From: Pontixanthobacter rizhaonensis
Lineage (GTDB): Bacteria; Pseudomonadota; Alphaproteobacteria; Sphingomonadales; Sphingomonadaceae
Direction: 5' to 3'
DNA length: 64,000 nucleotides
Assembly: GCF_012972675.1 (NCBI RefSeq)
Contig: NZ_JABCRE010000004.1
Span: forward strand, 22,789 to 86,788
Below the pieces are notes generated by a model. The model was not told the DNA's origin. It saw only the letters and a program-made list of their open reading frames with translations, and did no database searches. Each line of letters starts with the position of its first letter. Positions within the stretch are counted from its first letter, which is position 1. Position numbers and translations under genes: made by a program. This document shows positions 27,961 through 38,273 of this stretch, piece after piece.

Positions 27961-29109
27961 ATGACACTAAGCCAGTCCATTGATCGCCTTTCTGCAGACC
28001 TGTTGGCCAGATCAGAGGAAATAGAAGAAGCGCGGCGTTTGCCCGCTGATGTGGCCGAAAGTTTGGCCCAGGCCGGTCTGTTCAATATGCTGAAACCCGC
28101 AGCTCTTGGCGGTCACGAAATGCCGCCGCGGCACGTGTCATCATTATTGGCGCAATTGGCTGAAGCGAATGCCAGCGCGGCATGGTGCGTAATGATCGGC
28201 ACGACTTCCACGCTTGCCAGTGCATATATGGATGATCAGGTGGCAGCAGATGTTTATGGCGATCCGGCCGATATCCATGGCGGCGTTTTCGCGCCAATGG
28301 GCAAGGCGCAAGACAATGGCGATCACTATATTGTGAATGGTCAATGGCAATGGGGCTCTGGCTCTGCAAACTGTGCGTGGCTGAGTGGTGGCGCTATGAT
28401 TTTCAAAGATGGCGAATTACAGCGAACGGAGCAGGGTGCGCCGATCCACCGGATGCTTTTCTTCCCGGCGAGCGAGGTGGAGTTTATTGATACGTGGCAC
28501 GTGTCTGGTCTTAAGGGGACGGGTTCTGGCGACTTCAAGGTGACCAATTTACGGGTCCCTAAAGAGCGCAGCGTTTCCTTCGTTTTGGATAGTCCGCGCA
28601 ATCGCGCGCCGCTGTATAAGTTCCCGCTATTCGGCTTGCTGTCATTAGGGGTTGCCTCGGTCGCTCTCGGCAATGCCAAGGGCGCACTGACTGACATTGT
28701 GGACCTCCTCAAAGCCAAACGCACTACGGGCGGCGGGCGCAGTCAATCGCAGAGGGCCACTGTCCAGACTGATATCGCCAAGGCCAAGGCTATGCTGTCT
28801 GCGGCAGAGGCATTGATGGAAAAAGCTGTCGAGAGCGCATGGCAAGAAGCACGAAGCGATGACGCGATATCCATTCGCGCGCGCGGCGAATTGCGACTGG
28901 CCTGTGCGCATATGGCCGAAACGGCTGCGGAGGTTTGCAAAGTTGCGTATACTTTGGCCGGGGGCAGCTCGGTCTATTTAAATAACACACTGCAACGCCG
29001 TTTCCGCGATGCCCATGTCGTGACCCAGCATATCGTTGTTTCCCCTGCTACGTTCGAGCTGGCAGGGCGGGTGTTGCTTGATGAACCTATCGATACCGCC
29101 ATGCTTTAA
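27961..29109 (+). CDS. Acyl-CoA dehydrogenase-like flavoprotein
   Basis: 382 residues from ATG 27961, 11 bases after GGAGG; ATG 27952 lies too close to that site. The N-terminal helical domain has RRLPADVAESLAQAGLFNML, the middle beta domain has YIVNGQWQWGSG and WHVSGLKGTGSGDF, and the C-terminal helical bundle has SSVYLNNTLQRRFRDAH. This pattern fits the branch that includes flavin-dependent monooxygenases such as DszC and HsaA rather than classical fatty-acid dehydrogenases. Substrate unknown, and no operon partner on this strand. Confidence 0.85.
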   Translation: MTLSQSIDRLSADLLARSEEIEEARRLPADVAESLAQAGLFNMLKPAALGGHEMPPRHVSSLLAQLAEANASAAWCVMIGTTSTLASAYMDDQVAADVYGDPADIHGGVFAPMGKAQDNGDHYIVNGQWQWGSGSANCAWLSGGAMIFKDGELQRTEQGAPIHRMLFFPASEVEFIDTWHVSGLKGTGSGDFKVTNLRVPKERSVSFVLDSPRNRAPLYKFPLFGLLSLGVASVALGNAKGALTDIVDLLKAKRTTGGGRSQSQRATVQTDIAKAKAMLSAAEALMEKAVESAWQEARSDDAISIRARGELRLACAHMAETAAEVCKVAYTLAGGSSVYLNNTLQRRFRDAHVVTQHIVVSPATFELAGRVLLDEPIDTAML

Positions 29110-29122
29110 AGCGGCGGGCAAT

Positions 29123-29341
29123 CTATTTGTAGATTTCCCGGCGGTCGCCAAATTGCCGGACGCGTTTGCGCCAATTGCGATAGCTCGACGGTTTCAGATT
29201 GTCGCGCATCAGCTCCTTAACCTGACTATCTGACAGGCCGTATTCGCGTTCAATGGATGCAAAACTGATATGGTCGCTCAGCGCCATTTCGATGACAGCG
29301 CTCACCTCTGCAGCGTTCAGTGTTGGGGCGGGCATAATCAT
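29123..29341 (-). CDS. TIGR03643/DUF2805 family small protein
   Basis: 72 residues. The helix-turn-helix-like segment ISFASIEREYGLSDSQVKELM and the basic region SYRNWRKRVRQF are the hallmark of this small conserved family. The ATG at 29341 or the one at 29335 may be used. Function is not known; DNA binding has been suggested from the helix-turn-helix look. It is 30 bases downstream of yaaA on the same strand. Confidence 0.85.
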   Translation of the reverse strand: MIMPAPTLNAAEVSAVIEMALSDHISFASIEREYGLSDSQVKELMRDNLKPSSYRNWRKRVRQFGDRREIYK

Positions 29342-29371
29342 TCAGTCCAATAAGGCGGTGTGGTCGGTGTC

Positions 29372-30157
29372 TTACTTCTTAACCGGGGGTTGTTTACGGC
29401 TGAATACCATCTCGCTGTCGGTCGACGCCTTCGCATCAAAAGCATAGCCTTCAGCGTTAAAATCTTTCAAATCTTGTGCCCGCTCTACCGCATTATCCAT
29501 GATCCAGCGCGCCATAAGCCCGCGTGCAAACTTCACGTGATACATTAAACGGCGTGCCTCGCCGTCTTTGACGTTTAGAAAGGATGCTGTGACCACCGGT
29601 GCTGATAGAGCTTTGGTGTCGACCGCCTTGAAATATTCATTGGAAGCGAGATTGACGATCGTCTGGTCTGCATGGCCTGACAAATCCTCCTCCAATGTCC
29701 GGGCAATTTTGCTGCCCCAGAAATCATATAAGGACTTTCCGCGCGGGTTTGCCAGTTTGGTACCCATTTCCAACCGATAGGGCTGGATTGCATCCATTGG
29801 CCTCAGCAAGCCGTACAATCCGGATAAAATACGCAAATGATCTTGGGCATAGGCAAGCGTATCGGCTGACATGCTCTTGGCCTCAAGCCCCCAATAAACG
29901 TCTCCGTCAAAAGTTAGCCCGGCCGGTTTCGCTGAATTGCTGCGGCCATCAAGATCAAAGGTCTTGAACCGTTCAGCATTCAGTTCAGCCAATTTGTCTG
30001 AAATATGCATGAGCTTTTTAAGGTCAGCAGCGGATTGTTCTTTGGCAACGCTCGCAATTGCGCGAGTGTCTTCTGTCAGGCGGGGATGAGTAATGTCCAG
30101 TGCCGTTTCCAGCGGAGCGAAATCAAGTTTCTTCGCTGGTGAGAGTAAGGTGATCAT
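29372..30157 (-). CDS. yaaA: Peroxide stress protein YaaA
   Basis: 261 residues, full length for the family. Family stretches: MITLLSPAKKLDF at the start, FDGDVYWGLEA, LSGLYGLLRPMDAIQPYRLE, and NLASNEYFKAV. YaaA lowers free iron and protects DNA under hydrogen peroxide stress; it has a fold with a helix-hairpin-helix. Cytosolic. Followed by the small TIGR03643 gene. Confidence 0.93.
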   Translation of the reverse strand: MITLLSPAKKLDFAPLETALDITHPRLTEDTRAIASVAKEQSAADLKKLMHISDKLAELNAERFKTFDLDGRSNSAKPAGLTFDGDVYWGLEAKSMSADTLAYAQDHLRILSGLYGLLRPMDAIQPYRLEMGTKLANPRGKSLYDFWGSKIARTLEEDLSGHADQTIVNLASNEYFKAVDTKALSAPVVTASFLNVKDGEARRLMYHVKFARGLMARWIMDNAVERAQDLKDFNAEGYAFDAKASTDSEMVFSRKQPPVKK

Positions 30158-30277
30158 TAGCCGTATTGTACCCTGAGAAATAGATGGATGTATATATGCG
30201 TCCGGGATTGCCTAAACTACAAACGGAACACATGACGAGTGGTTCCGGATGCAGTGTAGCGGGGAACGGATACACCG

Positions 30278-30886
30278 TCAGCCCCGGCCCACCTCGAACA
30301 GAGCATATTCCGCACGCCAGTTAGCGCCCATCTCGCCAATTTCCTGCTCCTGCGTGAAGAACCAGCGGTTGGCGATTGCGACACCCAAATCATTGGCGAG
30401 CAATTCAAAGTCTTTCACCGTGACGTGGTGGATGTTTTCCGTCTCATACCATGTGACCGGCAAGTGCCGTGTCACCGGCATTTGCCCTTTGCTCATCAGT
30501 GCCCAACGCATCCGCCAATATGCAAAGTTCGGAAAACTGACAAAGGCGCGGCGGCCGACCCGCAGCAGTTCCTGCATTATCCGATCAGGCCGCGCGGCGG
30601 TTTGTAATGTTTGGCTCAAAATGGCGTAATCAAAGGCGCCGTCAGGATAGAACGTTAGGTCATGGTCGGCATCGCCTTGCACCACTGACAGTCCTTGCGC
30701 GACACAGCGTTCCACGCTGGCACCGTTTATTTCAATCCCGCGTGCATCCACTTGCTTCTGGTCGCGCAAAGCCGCCATCAATATGCCGTCTCCGCATCCA
30801 ACATCCAGCGCCCGGCTGCCCGGTTCGATATGATCAAAGATCACTGCCAGATCGGGGCGCAGAGCGTTATTGGGCGCCGCAGTCAT
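30278..30886 (-). CDS. metW: Methionine biosynthesis protein MetW
   Basis: 202 residues, class I methyltransferase fold with [16 protein letters not shown] (SAM site) and [25 protein letters not shown]. MetW acts with MetX in O-acyl-homoserine formation. Its ATG overlaps the metX stop by 4 bases (ATGA), the usual coupled arrangement in Proteobacteria. Confidence 0.93.
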   Translation of the reverse strand: MTAAPNNALRPDLAVIFDHIEPGSRALDVGCGDGILMAALRDQKQVDARGIEINGASVERCVAQGLSVVQGDADHDLTFYPDGAFDYAILSQTLQTAARPDRIMQELLRVGRRAFVSFPNFAYWRMRWALMSKGQMPVTRHLPVTWYETENIHHVTVKDFELLANDLGVAIANRWFFTQEQEIGEMGANWRAEYALFEVGRG

Positions 30887-31995
30887 TCGATGAACCCCTT
30901 AACCACCCGGTCGAGTTCGGGCGATTCCAACAAGAAGCTGTCATGTCCGTATGGGGCGCTCAGCTCCACAAAGCTAACCGGTGCGCCTGCGGCATTGAGA
31001 GCATGGACAACATGGCGGCTTTCCGACGTTGGATAGAGCCAATCGCTGTCAAAACTGACCAGACAGAAGCGTGCCGGTGTCCCTGCAAAAGCATCTGCCA
31101 GCAGGCCGCTTCCTTTACCGTCTGAACATTCTTCAGCCAGATCAAAATAATCCATCGCCCGCGTTATATAGAGGTAAGAATTGGCATCGAAGCGCCGCGT
31201 AAACCCGCTGCCCTGATAGCGTAGATAGCTTTCCACCTGAAAATCCGCATCGAAACCAAAGCTTTTGGATTGCCGATCTTGCAAACGCCGCCCGAATTTA
31301 TCGGTCAGTCCGGCTTCTGACAAATAGGTGATGTGGGCTGCCATCCGTGCAACAGCCAAGCCGGAATCAGGGGTGCTGCCGCTGGCGTAGTAATCACCAT
31401 CTGCCCAATTGGGGTCCGCCATGATCGCTTGGCGTCCAACCTCGTGGAAGGCGATATTCTGCGCAGAATGCCGCGCAGTTGTGGCAATGGCGAGTACCCT
31501 GGCCGCTCTGTCAGGGAAGTTGGCGGCCAGGCTCAATGCTTGCATTCCGCCCATTGACCCGCCGACAACCGCGTGCAGCTGTGCAATGCCGAGATGATCG
31601 AGAAGGCCAACCAGTCCGCGGACCATATCGCGAATGGTGATGACCGGAAAGCGCATGGCATAGGGTTTGCCATCGGAGGCATGAGCGGCGGGCCCGCTCG
31701 ATCCCATACAGCTGCCGATCACATTGGCGCAAATGACATGGTATCTGTTTGTATCAATGGGTAGGCCGGGGCCGACCATACGTTCCCACCAACCCGGCTT
31801 CCCCGTGACAGGATGCTCGCTCGCCACGAATTGATCGCCCGTCAATGCATGGCAAAGGAGAATGGCATTGCCTTTATCGTCAGCCAATTCCCCATAGGTT
31901 TCATAGGCGATAGAGACATTCTCCAGAACCTCACCACTATCAAGCGGCAAGGCATCGGGCAGCGTCACGGCGCGAAAGGCTGGGTTGGAAACCAT
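30883..31995 (-). CDS. metX: Homoserine O-acetyltransferase/O-succinyltransferase MetX
   Basis: 370 residues, alpha/beta-hydrolase fold. Nucleophile Ser in [12 protein letters not shown], Asp in SFDSDWLYP, His in YGHDSFLLE. Activates homoserine in methionine synthesis using an acyl-CoA; whether acetyl or succinyl is not decided. First gene of metX-metW; the promoter lies in the 121-base region shared with hisC. Confidence 0.94.
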   Translation of the reverse strand: MVSNPAFRAVTLPDALPLDSGEVLENVSIAYETYGELADDKGNAILLCHALTGDQFVASEHPVTGKPGWWERMVGPGLPIDTNRYHVICANVIGSCMGSSGPAAHASDGKPYAMRFPVITIRDMVRGLVGLLDHLGIAQLHAVVGGSMGGMQALSLAANFPDRAARVLAIATTARHSAQNIAFHEVGRQAIMADPNWADGDYYASGSTPDSGLAVARMAAHITYLSEAGLTDKFGRRLQDRQSKSFGFDADFQVESYLRYQGSGFTRRFDANSYLYITRAMDYFDLAEECSDGKGSGLLADAFAGTPARFCLVSFDSDWLYPTSESRHVVHALNAAGAPVSFVELSAPYGHDSFLLESPELDRVVKGFIE

Positions 31996-32012
31996 TGCTG
32001 CGCCGATTGCGA

Positions 32013-32051
32013 TACCCTAGCGGGTGTGTCAACGGACCTCGGTACCCTAGC
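32013..32051. repeat. Direct repeat TACCCTAGC, 30-base period, in the metX-hisC intergenic region
   Basis: TACCCTAGC occurs at 32013-32021 and 32043-32051, exactly 30 bases apart, about three helical turns. It lies 18-56 bases upstream of metX and well upstream of hisC. Two copies on the same face of DNA would suit a regulator binding as two dimers. No known motif is recognised. Confidence 0.45.
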
Positions 32052-32116
32052 TTGCCAATAGCCCATTCTTTCTACTCTGTCCTAATACCCAGAAAACCGG
32101 TAGACGCCCGCCCATT

Positions 32117-33226
32117 ATGGAAGAGCAAAACTCATCAGCGCCGACGCCAAAACCGTGGATCAATGCGATCCACGCCTATGTACCGGGCAAAGCGCATAGC
32201 GATGACGGCGGAAAGCTGGTTAAATTATCGGCGAATGAGAATCCGCTGGGTACTTCTGCCGATGCACTGGCAGCGCTTAATGCGGCACCGGCGCCTGCAT
32301 ATTATCCGGATCCGGATTCTCATGAGCTTCGCGCGGCGCTGGGCGATTTGCACCGGATTGATCCAGCGCGGATAGTATGCGCTGCCGGATCTGGTGATCT
32401 GTTGGGCCTTGCCGCTCAGGCCTATGCTGGTCCCGGTGATGAAATCCTGTTCAGCCGTTTCAGTTTCTCGCTCTATGAAATTGTCGCCAAGAAATGCGGC
32501 GCGACGCCAATCACCGCGCCTGACGATGATTTTGGGACGGATGTCGATGCACTGCTAGCCGCCATCACATCAAAGACCCGTGTGGTGTTTGTCGCAAACC
32601 CGAATAACCCCACCGGCAGCTTCTTGCAGGCAGAAGAGTTAGCCCGGCTCCACACGGCACTGCCGGCTCACATATTGTTGGTGATTGATCACGCTTATGC
32701 TGAATATTTGAGCGAGGATGAAAATGATGGGGGGCTGGATCTGGCGGCACAGCACACCAATGTCCTGATCACGCGAACCTTTTCCAAAATTTATGGATTG
32801 GCAGGTGAACGTATCGGCTGGGCTACGGGTCATGCTGATATCATCGGATCACTCAACCGTATTCGCGGACCATTCAATGTCACCAATCACGGGCAGGCGG
32901 CTGCTCTTGCTGCGGTTGGCGATCAAGATTTTGTCATCCGGTCGCGCGATCACAATGCTGCTGAATTGGAGCGTTTCACCACCTTCATCGAAGGGTTGGG
33001 CAATCATGGGCTTCGCGCGGTATCTAGCAAAGCCAACTTTCTGCTTGTGCTGTTCGAGGGGGCAGTATCGGCTGAGGAGGCGTATCAGGCCCTAGCAAGA
33101 GGCGGCTATGCTACACGCTGGTTACCGGGGCAGGGCTTGCCGCACGGTCTCCGCATTACCATCGGCACGACGCAGCAGATGGACGATGTCATGGATATAT
33201 TACGCAATCTGCTGGAGCAGGCATAA
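32117..33226 (+). CDS. hisC: Histidinol-phosphate aminotransferase
   Basis: 369 residues, PLP-dependent fold type I. PLP lysine in [17 protein letters not shown]; the substrate and cofactor regions [10 protein letters not shown] and [13 protein letters not shown] are typical. Acts in histidine synthesis, and in many bacteria also as an aromatic aminotransferase, which suits the prephenate dehydrogenase gene that overlaps its stop by 1 base. Confidence 0.92.
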   Translation: MEEQNSSAPTPKPWINAIHAYVPGKAHSDDGGKLVKLSANENPLGTSADALAALNAAPAPAYYPDPDSHELRAALGDLHRIDPARIVCAAGSGDLLGLAAQAYAGPGDEILFSRFSFSLYEIVAKKCGATPITAPDDDFGTDVDALLAAITSKTRVVFVANPNNPTGSFLQAEELARLHTALPAHILLVIDHAYAEYLSEDENDGGLDLAAQHTNVLITRTFSKIYGLAGERIGWATGHADIIGSLNRIRGPFNVTNHGQAAALAAVGDQDFVIRSRDHNAAELERFTTFIEGLGNHGLRAVSSKANFLLVLFEGAVSAEEAYQALARGGYATRWLPGQGLPHGLRITIGTTQQMDDVMDILRNLLEQA

Positions 33227-34101
33227 TGGCCATACAATCTGTTGGTATTATCGGCCTTGGTTTGTTGGGCGGCTCGATCGGCTTGGCGATTGCCAAACAC
33301 TGCCCCGATATCCGCACGATGGGGTATGATGCGGATCCTGAGGCGCGAAATGCCGCGCGCGACCGCGGATTGGTACAGACAGTGTGCGATACAGCGGCAG
33401 CCGCGGCAGAGAAGGCTGACTTAGTCATTCTGTGCGTACCGGTTGGTGCAATGGGCTTTGCCGCCGATGCGGTTCGCAGCGCTTTGCCAGATGGCGTGAT
33501 TGTCAGCGATGTCGGTTCATCCAAGCAGTCTGTGGCTGATACGCTGCGGGCGGCCCTACCTGATATTACGGTAATTCCGGCACACCCTGTGGCGGGTACC
33601 GAACAAAGCGGGCCAGAGGCGGGGTTTGCTGAGCTGTTTGAAGGCCGTTGGTGTATTCTGACTCCGCCGGATGACGTATCGGAAACCGATATCGGGGCGC
33701 TATCTGAATTCTGGCGTTCGCTTGGGTCCAAAATCGAGATCATGGATGCCCAGCATCACGATCTGGTGCTGGCCGTTACCAGCCATATCCCGCATCTGAT
33801 TGCCTACACAATTGTTGGCACAGCTTCTGACTTGGAAGAAGTGACCCGCAGCGAAGTGATCAAATATTCCGCAGGTGGCTTTCGTGATTTCACGCGGATT
33901 GCGGCTTCCGATCCGACAATGTGGCGCGATGTATTTTTGAACAATAAGGACGCTGTTCTGGAAATGCTTGGCCGGTTCACAGAGGATCTTACCGCGCTGC
34001 AACGCGCCATCCGCCGCGGAGACGGTGATGCTTTGCATGAACTGTTTACCCGCACCCGCGCCATTCGCCGGTCAATTATTGAGCAAGGGCAGGACGTTTA
34101 A
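33226..34101 (+). CDS. Prephenate/arogenate dehydrogenase (TyrA/TyrC family)
   Basis: 291 residues. NAD-binding GLGLLGGSIGLAIA at the N-terminus, then GVIVSDVGSSKQSV and VIPAHPVAGTEQSGP, which contains the catalytic histidine. The C-terminal helical domain has GGFRDFTRIAASDPTMW. Makes the oxidative decarboxylation step to tyrosine. Its ATG overlaps the hisC stop, so HisC may serve as transaminase in the same route. The 3' end overlaps plsC, on the other strand, by 4 bases. Confidence 0.92.
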   Translation: MAIQSVGIIGLGLLGGSIGLAIAKHCPDIRTMGYDADPEARNAARDRGLVQTVCDTAAAAAEKADLVILCVPVGAMGFAADAVRSALPDGVIVSDVGSSKQSVADTLRAALPDITVIPAHPVAGTEQSGPEAGFAELFEGRWCILTPPDDVSETDIGALSEFWRSLGSKIEIMDAQHHDLVLAVTSHIPHLIAYTIVGTASDLEEVTRSEVIKYSAGGFRDFTRIAASDPTMWRDVFLNNKDAVLEMLGRFTEDLTALQRAIRRGDGDALHELFTRTRAIRRSIIEQGQDV

Positions 34102-34790
34102 GCTGCTGGCTTGTCATTCAAAGAATTGATTGCGTCCAGAACCTGACTTTCCACCTCTGCTCTTGGTAAACCCGGCGGGATGATTTCCCCGAACCGGTAG
34201 GTGATAATTCCGGGCCGCTTTAATCGGCGATGGTACAAAGGGCCGCTATTCACGGCCACGGGCACAACCGGCAGACCGATCAGCTTATAGAGCCCGGCGA
34301 AACCGGCGCGCAGTTCACCCCGTTCACCATGCTTCATCCGCGTTCCTTCGGGAAAGATCACTAAAGATCGCCCTTGCGCGGATATTGCCCGTGCCGCACT
34401 GACCATAGCGCGCAAGGCCTTGGCACCTTGGCCGCGATCTACGGGCACGCAGCCATAGACTTTGGCTGCCCAACCCCATCCGGGAATGTAGAACAATTCG
34501 CGCTTTGCAAAGGGTGAAGGCCAATCAAACAAAGCGGGCGCGTCGATCGCTTCAAAAAAGCTCTCATGCTTGATTGCGTAAAACACCGGTTCATCGGCTG
34601 GTGTCCCTTCTGTGCGTATTTCTATCCCGATAAATACGCGCAAGCACCAGCGGTGGAAATTGCACCACCCCCGGACGAATCTGCGCAAAGTGGGCACGCT
34701 GAAATACATCACCAAGACCGAGCCGATAATGTAAATCGGGCTGACCAAATAGAACACCGAATAGAAAAGTAGATTGCGCACAATCAGCAT
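34098..34790 (-). CDS. plsC: 1-acyl-sn-glycerol-3-phosphate acyltransferase
   Basis: 230 residues from ATG 34790, which lies after the ydcF stop and GGGG. N-terminal membrane helix (LLFYSVFYLVSPIYIIGSVL). The HX4D motif appears as KHESFFEAID, with Glu in place of Asp as in many alphaproteobacterial members. The FPEGTR motif is present (VIFPEGTRMKH). Adds the second acyl chain in phospholipid synthesis at the inner membrane. It is the last gene of the ftsE-ftsX-ydcF-plsC run. Confidence 0.92.
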   Translation of the reverse strand: MLIVRNLLFYSVFYLVSPIYIIGSVLVMYFSVPTLRRFVRGWCNFHRWCLRVFIGIEIRTEGTPADEPVFYAIKHESFFEAIDAPALFDWPSPFAKRELFYIPGWGWAAKVYGCVPVDRGQGAKALRAMVSAARAISAQGRSLVIFPEGTRMKHGERGELRAGFAGLYKLIGLPVVPVAVNSGPLYHRRLKRPGIITYRFGEIIPPGLPRAEVESQVLDAINSLNDKPAA

Positions 34791-34797
34791 GACCAAG

Positions 34798-35328
34798 CTA
34801 ACCCCGCCACATGGTGGCGACACGGCTCGCCATGTATTTGTGATATTCTAGAAAAAGGATCCGCAATGAGGGCTCAGACTGAACTGCATCGCCAATAATC
34901 TCTACATTGTCCGGAATCTGTTTTTCCAGCTCATTGCGTGCCCTGCGCATATGCCAATCTGTGGTTACGAGCCGCAATTTTGTGACGCCCCGTTTCTTGA
35001 TCCATTCGGCGGTTTCTGTTGCGTTGCCTCTGGTATCAACCGCGTCAAAGCCAAGGGTAACGCAGCATTCCATTGTTTCCATCGGGACGTTGAACTGCGC
35101 GGCAAATTCACCGGGCTTCACTTCACGGTCAACGCCCGTCACCAGCATTTCTTTGGCTTCATCTTTCGCCAGCACTTCCAGCCCATGTTCAATGCGCCCG
35201 GCGGCTCCGGTTGGTACGATCACTGCCTCACTTACGCCGCCCTCATACGGGCCGGGTAGGGTAGTGGTGAACCACGCGAAGCCGATAAACCAAATTATCG
35301 CAAGGGTTGCCAGAACACGCCGCATCAT
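34798..35328 (-). CDS. YdcF/ElyC-family (DUF218) protein
   Basis: 176 residues. ATG 35328 overlaps the ftsX stop by 4 bases (ATGA); the longer ORF merely overlaps ftsX. One N-terminal membrane helix (VLATLAIIWFIGFAWF), then the DUF218 fold with AVIVPTGAAGRIEHGLEVL and KLRLVTTDWHMRRA. ElyC-like proteins are linked to envelope polymer metabolism. The position next to ftsEX supports an envelope role. Confidence 0.88.
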   Translation of the reverse strand: MMRRVLATLAIIWFIGFAWFTTTLPGPYEGGVSEAVIVPTGAAGRIEHGLEVLAKDEAKEMLVTGVDREVKPGEFAAQFNVPMETMECCVTLGFDAVDTRGNATETAEWIKKRGVTKLRLVTTDWHMRRARNELEKQIPDNVEIIGDAVQSEPSLRILFLEYHKYMASRVATMWRG

Positions 35329-36260
35329 AGCATCCGCCGAAGGGCGCCCATCACGGTCAGGCGGGCCGTTAAAACCGCCACCGCCACACCGGCCAGCGGT
35401 ATCAGCGCGATGAGCAGCCAGTCCACCCATCCAAGCCCGCCGCCCGCAATCATGCCGGAGCCGAGCTGTTCAAATTGACCGCCCAAGACCAAGATCGCCA
35501 CCAATCCCAAGGCCAGTCCAACCGCCCCGCCAAGGATGGCATCGAAACCGACAGAGCGTTCAAAAATACGGGCGATCTGCGGGTCTGTACCGCCGAGCAA
35601 ATGCACGACTTCGATCGTATCATGATTAGTACCAAGGGCCGTGCGGGCAGCCAACCACACAGCCGCTGCACTGGTTAGGCCCAGCAAGATGACCAGCGCA
35701 GCGGCCAGCCATTGCAGCGATGACAGGGCAGAAAAAATCGGGCCAAGCCAGCTTGATTGTGCATCGATCCGCGCGGCCGGAGCTGCACTGGCCAATAATC
35801 CGCGCAGCGTGTTCAAATTCCCTTCGGTAATGTCTTCTCGTAGCCTGACATCAATCAGAGCCGGTACGGGCACTGCTTCATTATTATTGGCCCCGACACC
35901 CAACCATGGCTCCAGCAATGTATTGAGCTCTTCGTCAGACACACGCTGGACAGACGCAACCGTCGGGTGTTCGGCCAGCAATTGTTCCGCAATGGCTGCT
36001 TGCCGATTGCGCTCGCTAGCTGATGCCTCGATAATTTGTACAGTAGCGCCGCCTGCCAATTCTGCCCGGGCGTTTGAGGCGACATTGCTCATGGCCAATC
36101 CGCCAGCGGCGGCAATGACCGTCAACGCAACCATAATCGCAATGACCCACGGCACTGGCCCAGCTAGCCGTGTATGGGGCACCAATTGGGCGGCCTGTTC
36201 ACCGCCGAACGGATTAAGCCCGCGAACCGTCTTGCTGCCGAGAGTTGGCGGCTTCTTCAT
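35325..36260 (-). CDS. ftsX: Cell-division ABC transporter membrane subunit FtsX
   Basis: 311 residues, four membrane helices: one near residue 40 (PWVIAIMVALTVIAAAGGLA), then three in the C-terminal half, with the large periplasmic domain between them at about 65-175. FtsX passes ATPase signals from FtsE to peptidoglycan hydrolases at the septum. It overlaps ftsE by 4 bases and ydcF by 4 bases. Confidence 0.92.
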   Translation of the reverse strand: MKKPPTLGSKTVRGLNPFGGEQAAQLVPHTRLAGPVPWVIAIMVALTVIAAAGGLAMSNVASNARAELAGGATVQIIEASASERNRQAAIAEQLLAEHPTVASVQRVSDEELNTLLEPWLGVGANNNEAVPVPALIDVRLREDITEGNLNTLRGLLASAAPAARIDAQSSWLGPIFSALSSLQWLAAALVILLGLTSAAAVWLAARTALGTNHDTIEVVHLLGGTDPQIARIFERSVGFDAILGGAVGLALGLVAILVLGGQFEQLGSGMIAGGGLGWVDWLLIALIPLAGVAVAVLTARLTVMGALRRML

Positions 36261-37009
36261 GTGTCAGGCTCCAAAGAACCATTGCCGGGCTGCATAGCTG
36301 AGCGGCGCGGCGGATAGCGGAGGGCGCCTGTCGGGTCAGACAGCCGGCCCTTATCTAGCCGCATAATCAGCGACGCCGGGACTTTCTTGAGCAAATGTAC
36401 ATCGTGTGTCGCGACCACCACCGTTGTGCCCAAACGATTGAGAGCCTCAAACAAGCGAAGCAATTTCAACGCCATGTCGGGATCAACGTTGCCGGTTGGT
36501 TCATCTGCCACCAGCATATCGGGTCGGCCAATCACCGCGCGGGCAATGGCAACCCGCTGTTGCTCCCCACCAGACAGTGTCGCAGGATGGGCCTCTGCCC
36601 GGTGGGAGAGCCCAACCCATTCCAGCATATCTGTTACCGGTTTGTGCAAATCTGCCTCGCGCACGCCGGATACGCGGAGCGGCAATGCGATATTGTCAAA
36701 TGCAGACAGGTGCGGGACCAAGCGAAAGTCCTGAAATACCACGCCCAGTCTGCGCCGGTAGGCTGGCAAACGATCGCGGGGCAAGGTGATAACATCGGTG
36801 CCAAACATCCTGATCGCACCGCGAGAGGGGCGCTGAGCTAGATAAAGCAATTTGAGCAGGGAGGTTTTTCCGGCACCGCTGGCACCAGTCAGAAAGTAAA
36901 AGCTTCCTGGAAAAAGTGTAAAGGACACATCGCTCAGCACCTCGCGGTCCGTACCATACCGCAAGCCGACATTATCGAACGTAACGCCCTCATTTTGGTC
37001 AGTCGTCAT
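36257..37009 (-). CDS. ftsE: Cell-division ABC transporter ATPase FtsE
   Basis: 250 residues from ATG 37009; GTG 37018 is an alternative. Walker A in FLTGASGAGKTSLLKLL, Q-loop VFQDFRLVPHL, signature TLSGGEQQRVAIAR, Walker B DMLVADEPTGNVD and the H-loop VATHD. Partner of FtsX in septal wall hydrolysis. Divergent from the zinc-ribbon protein gene, with 155 bases in between. Confidence 0.95.
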   Translation of the reverse strand: MTTDQNEGVTFDNVGLRYGTDREVLSDVSFTLFPGSFYFLTGASGAGKTSLLKLLYLAQRPSRGAIRMFGTDVITLPRDRLPAYRRRLGVVFQDFRLVPHLSAFDNIALPLRVSGVREADLHKPVTDMLEWVGLSHRAEAHPATLSGGEQQRVAIARAVIGRPDMLVADEPTGNVDPDMALKLLRLFEALNRLGTTVVVATHDVHLLKKVPASLIMRLDKGRLSDPTGALRYPPRRSAMQPGNGSLEPDT

Positions 37010-37164
37010 AAAGAACACCTGTCTTGGTCTGATAAAGTGATCGAGATGAGCATGATATGCGGCCTATAGCCGTCCTTCGATGTGGAAAAAAGGTGTGCTG
37101 TGACCTTCATACAGTCGGACAAGCCTTGTTGCGATTTGCACACAGTCCTAAGAGCATTGCTGCA

Positions 37165-38043
37165 ATGATCATTTCATGTCCCGCCTGTTCGACCCGTTAT
37201 GTGGTGCCTGATAACGCCATTAGCGCTGAAGGTCGAACTGTGCGTTGTGCAAAATGCCGTCATAGCTGGCATCAAGACGGCCCGGCTCGAAACTTGAAGG
37301 ACTTTACGCCAACGTCTGTCGAGCCTGCGCCAGAGGAACCAGACGCCGCGCCGTCAAAACCTGAACCTGCTCCTAAGCCCGGTTTCAGTAACACGCATGT
37401 TCCTCCGCAGTCTGATGATTTCACATCTGCAAGGACGATGCCCAAGCCTGAACAGGCGAAGGATGCAGAATCTGTTGCCCCGGCAGCCCCGCCAACTGCG
37501 CCGCCTGCCCCACCTGCCGCTCCTACAGTCGTTGCGGTGGAGGATGAAGGTGAGCCCAACATTCCGTTTGACGATGATGCGTCGCAATTTGATTACGAGC
37601 CGCCCTTCCGGCCGCGCCGCAATCCGCTCAAAATATGGACAGCAGCGGGTGTGGTGTTTGCTTTAATTGCGATGATCACGGTTGGTGCAGTGAGCTATTA
37701 CGGTTTGCCTGAATGGGTTCCAGTCAGCCGCCCGACTTTCGCGGTTGCGCAACCGGATTTGGTGCTAGACTTTCCAGCAGACCAGCAAGACCGTCGGACA
37801 TTGCCCGACGGATCGGAATTTTTTAGTGCAAGCGGCACCATTACCAATGTCGGTCGGGCCGAGCTGAGCGTGCCTTCCATACTGATTTTGATGCGCGATC
37901 AACGCGATAGGGTGGTGTATAGCTGGGTAGTTGTGCCGCCAAAGGCCAGCCTCGCCCCCGGCGAAAGCACGACCATCAACGAGGTGGCAACCGATGTGCC
38001 CAAATCAGCGAAATTTGCCGAGATCGGCTGGAAACCAAGCTGA
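37165..38043 (+). CDS. MJ0042 zinc-ribbon / DUF3426 membrane protein
   Basis: 292 residues from ATG 37165; the 36 codons before it are not conserved. Zinc ribbon at the N-terminus: [15 protein letters not shown] then [13 protein letters not shown] proline/alanine-rich linker runs from about 40 to 145, one membrane helix lies near 165-187 ([20 protein letters not shown]), and a DUF3426 beta domain forms the rest. Common in alphaproteobacteria beside ftsEX; precise role unknown. Confidence 0.88.
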   Translation: MIISCPACSTRYVVPDNAISAEGRTVRCAKCRHSWHQDGPARNLKDFTPTSVEPAPEEPDAAPSKPEPAPKPGFSNTHVPPQSDDFTSARTMPKPEQAKDAESVAPAAPPTAPPAPPAAPTVVAVEDEGEPNIPFDDDASQFDYEPPFRPRRNPLKIWTAAGVVFALIAMITVGAVSYYGLPEWVPVSRPTFAVAQPDLVLDFPADQQDRRTLPDGSEFFSASGTITNVGRAELSVPSILILMRDQRDRVVYSWVVVPPKASLAPGESTTINEVATDVPKSAKFAEIGWKPS

Positions 38044-38186
38044 GTACCGGCTTCCTGATTGGATGGTTGCACAATCAATTCAAAGTCAGTGAAACTTCCT
38101 GCAGACGGCGCTTGCGAAGGGGCAAACCCTTTGCTAGTGGCGCGCTCCTACCAAGCGGGGCGGTTTTCTTCCCTAGCTGACTGAGT

Positions 38187-38273
38187 GCGGTCGTGGCGGA
38201 ACTGGTAGACGCGCAACGTTGAGGTCGTTGTGGCCGAAAGGCCGTGGAAGTTCGAGTCTTCTCGACCGCACCA
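38187..38273 (+). tRNA. tRNA-Leu (GAG)
   Basis: 87 bases with a 7-base acceptor stem GCGGTCG / CGACCGC, discriminator A and encoded CCA at 38271-38273. The anticodon stem CAACG/CGTTG holds the loop TTGAGGT, anticodon GAG. The long variable arm (TGGCCGAAAGGCCG) is as expected for leucine. The flanks, 38044-38186 and 38274-38467, hold no gene I can support. Confidence 0.95.

Noticed and set aside
31996..32116. SAM riboswitch before metX
   Set aside because: I could not match the conserved SAM-II or SAM/SAH core; only a direct repeat stands out.
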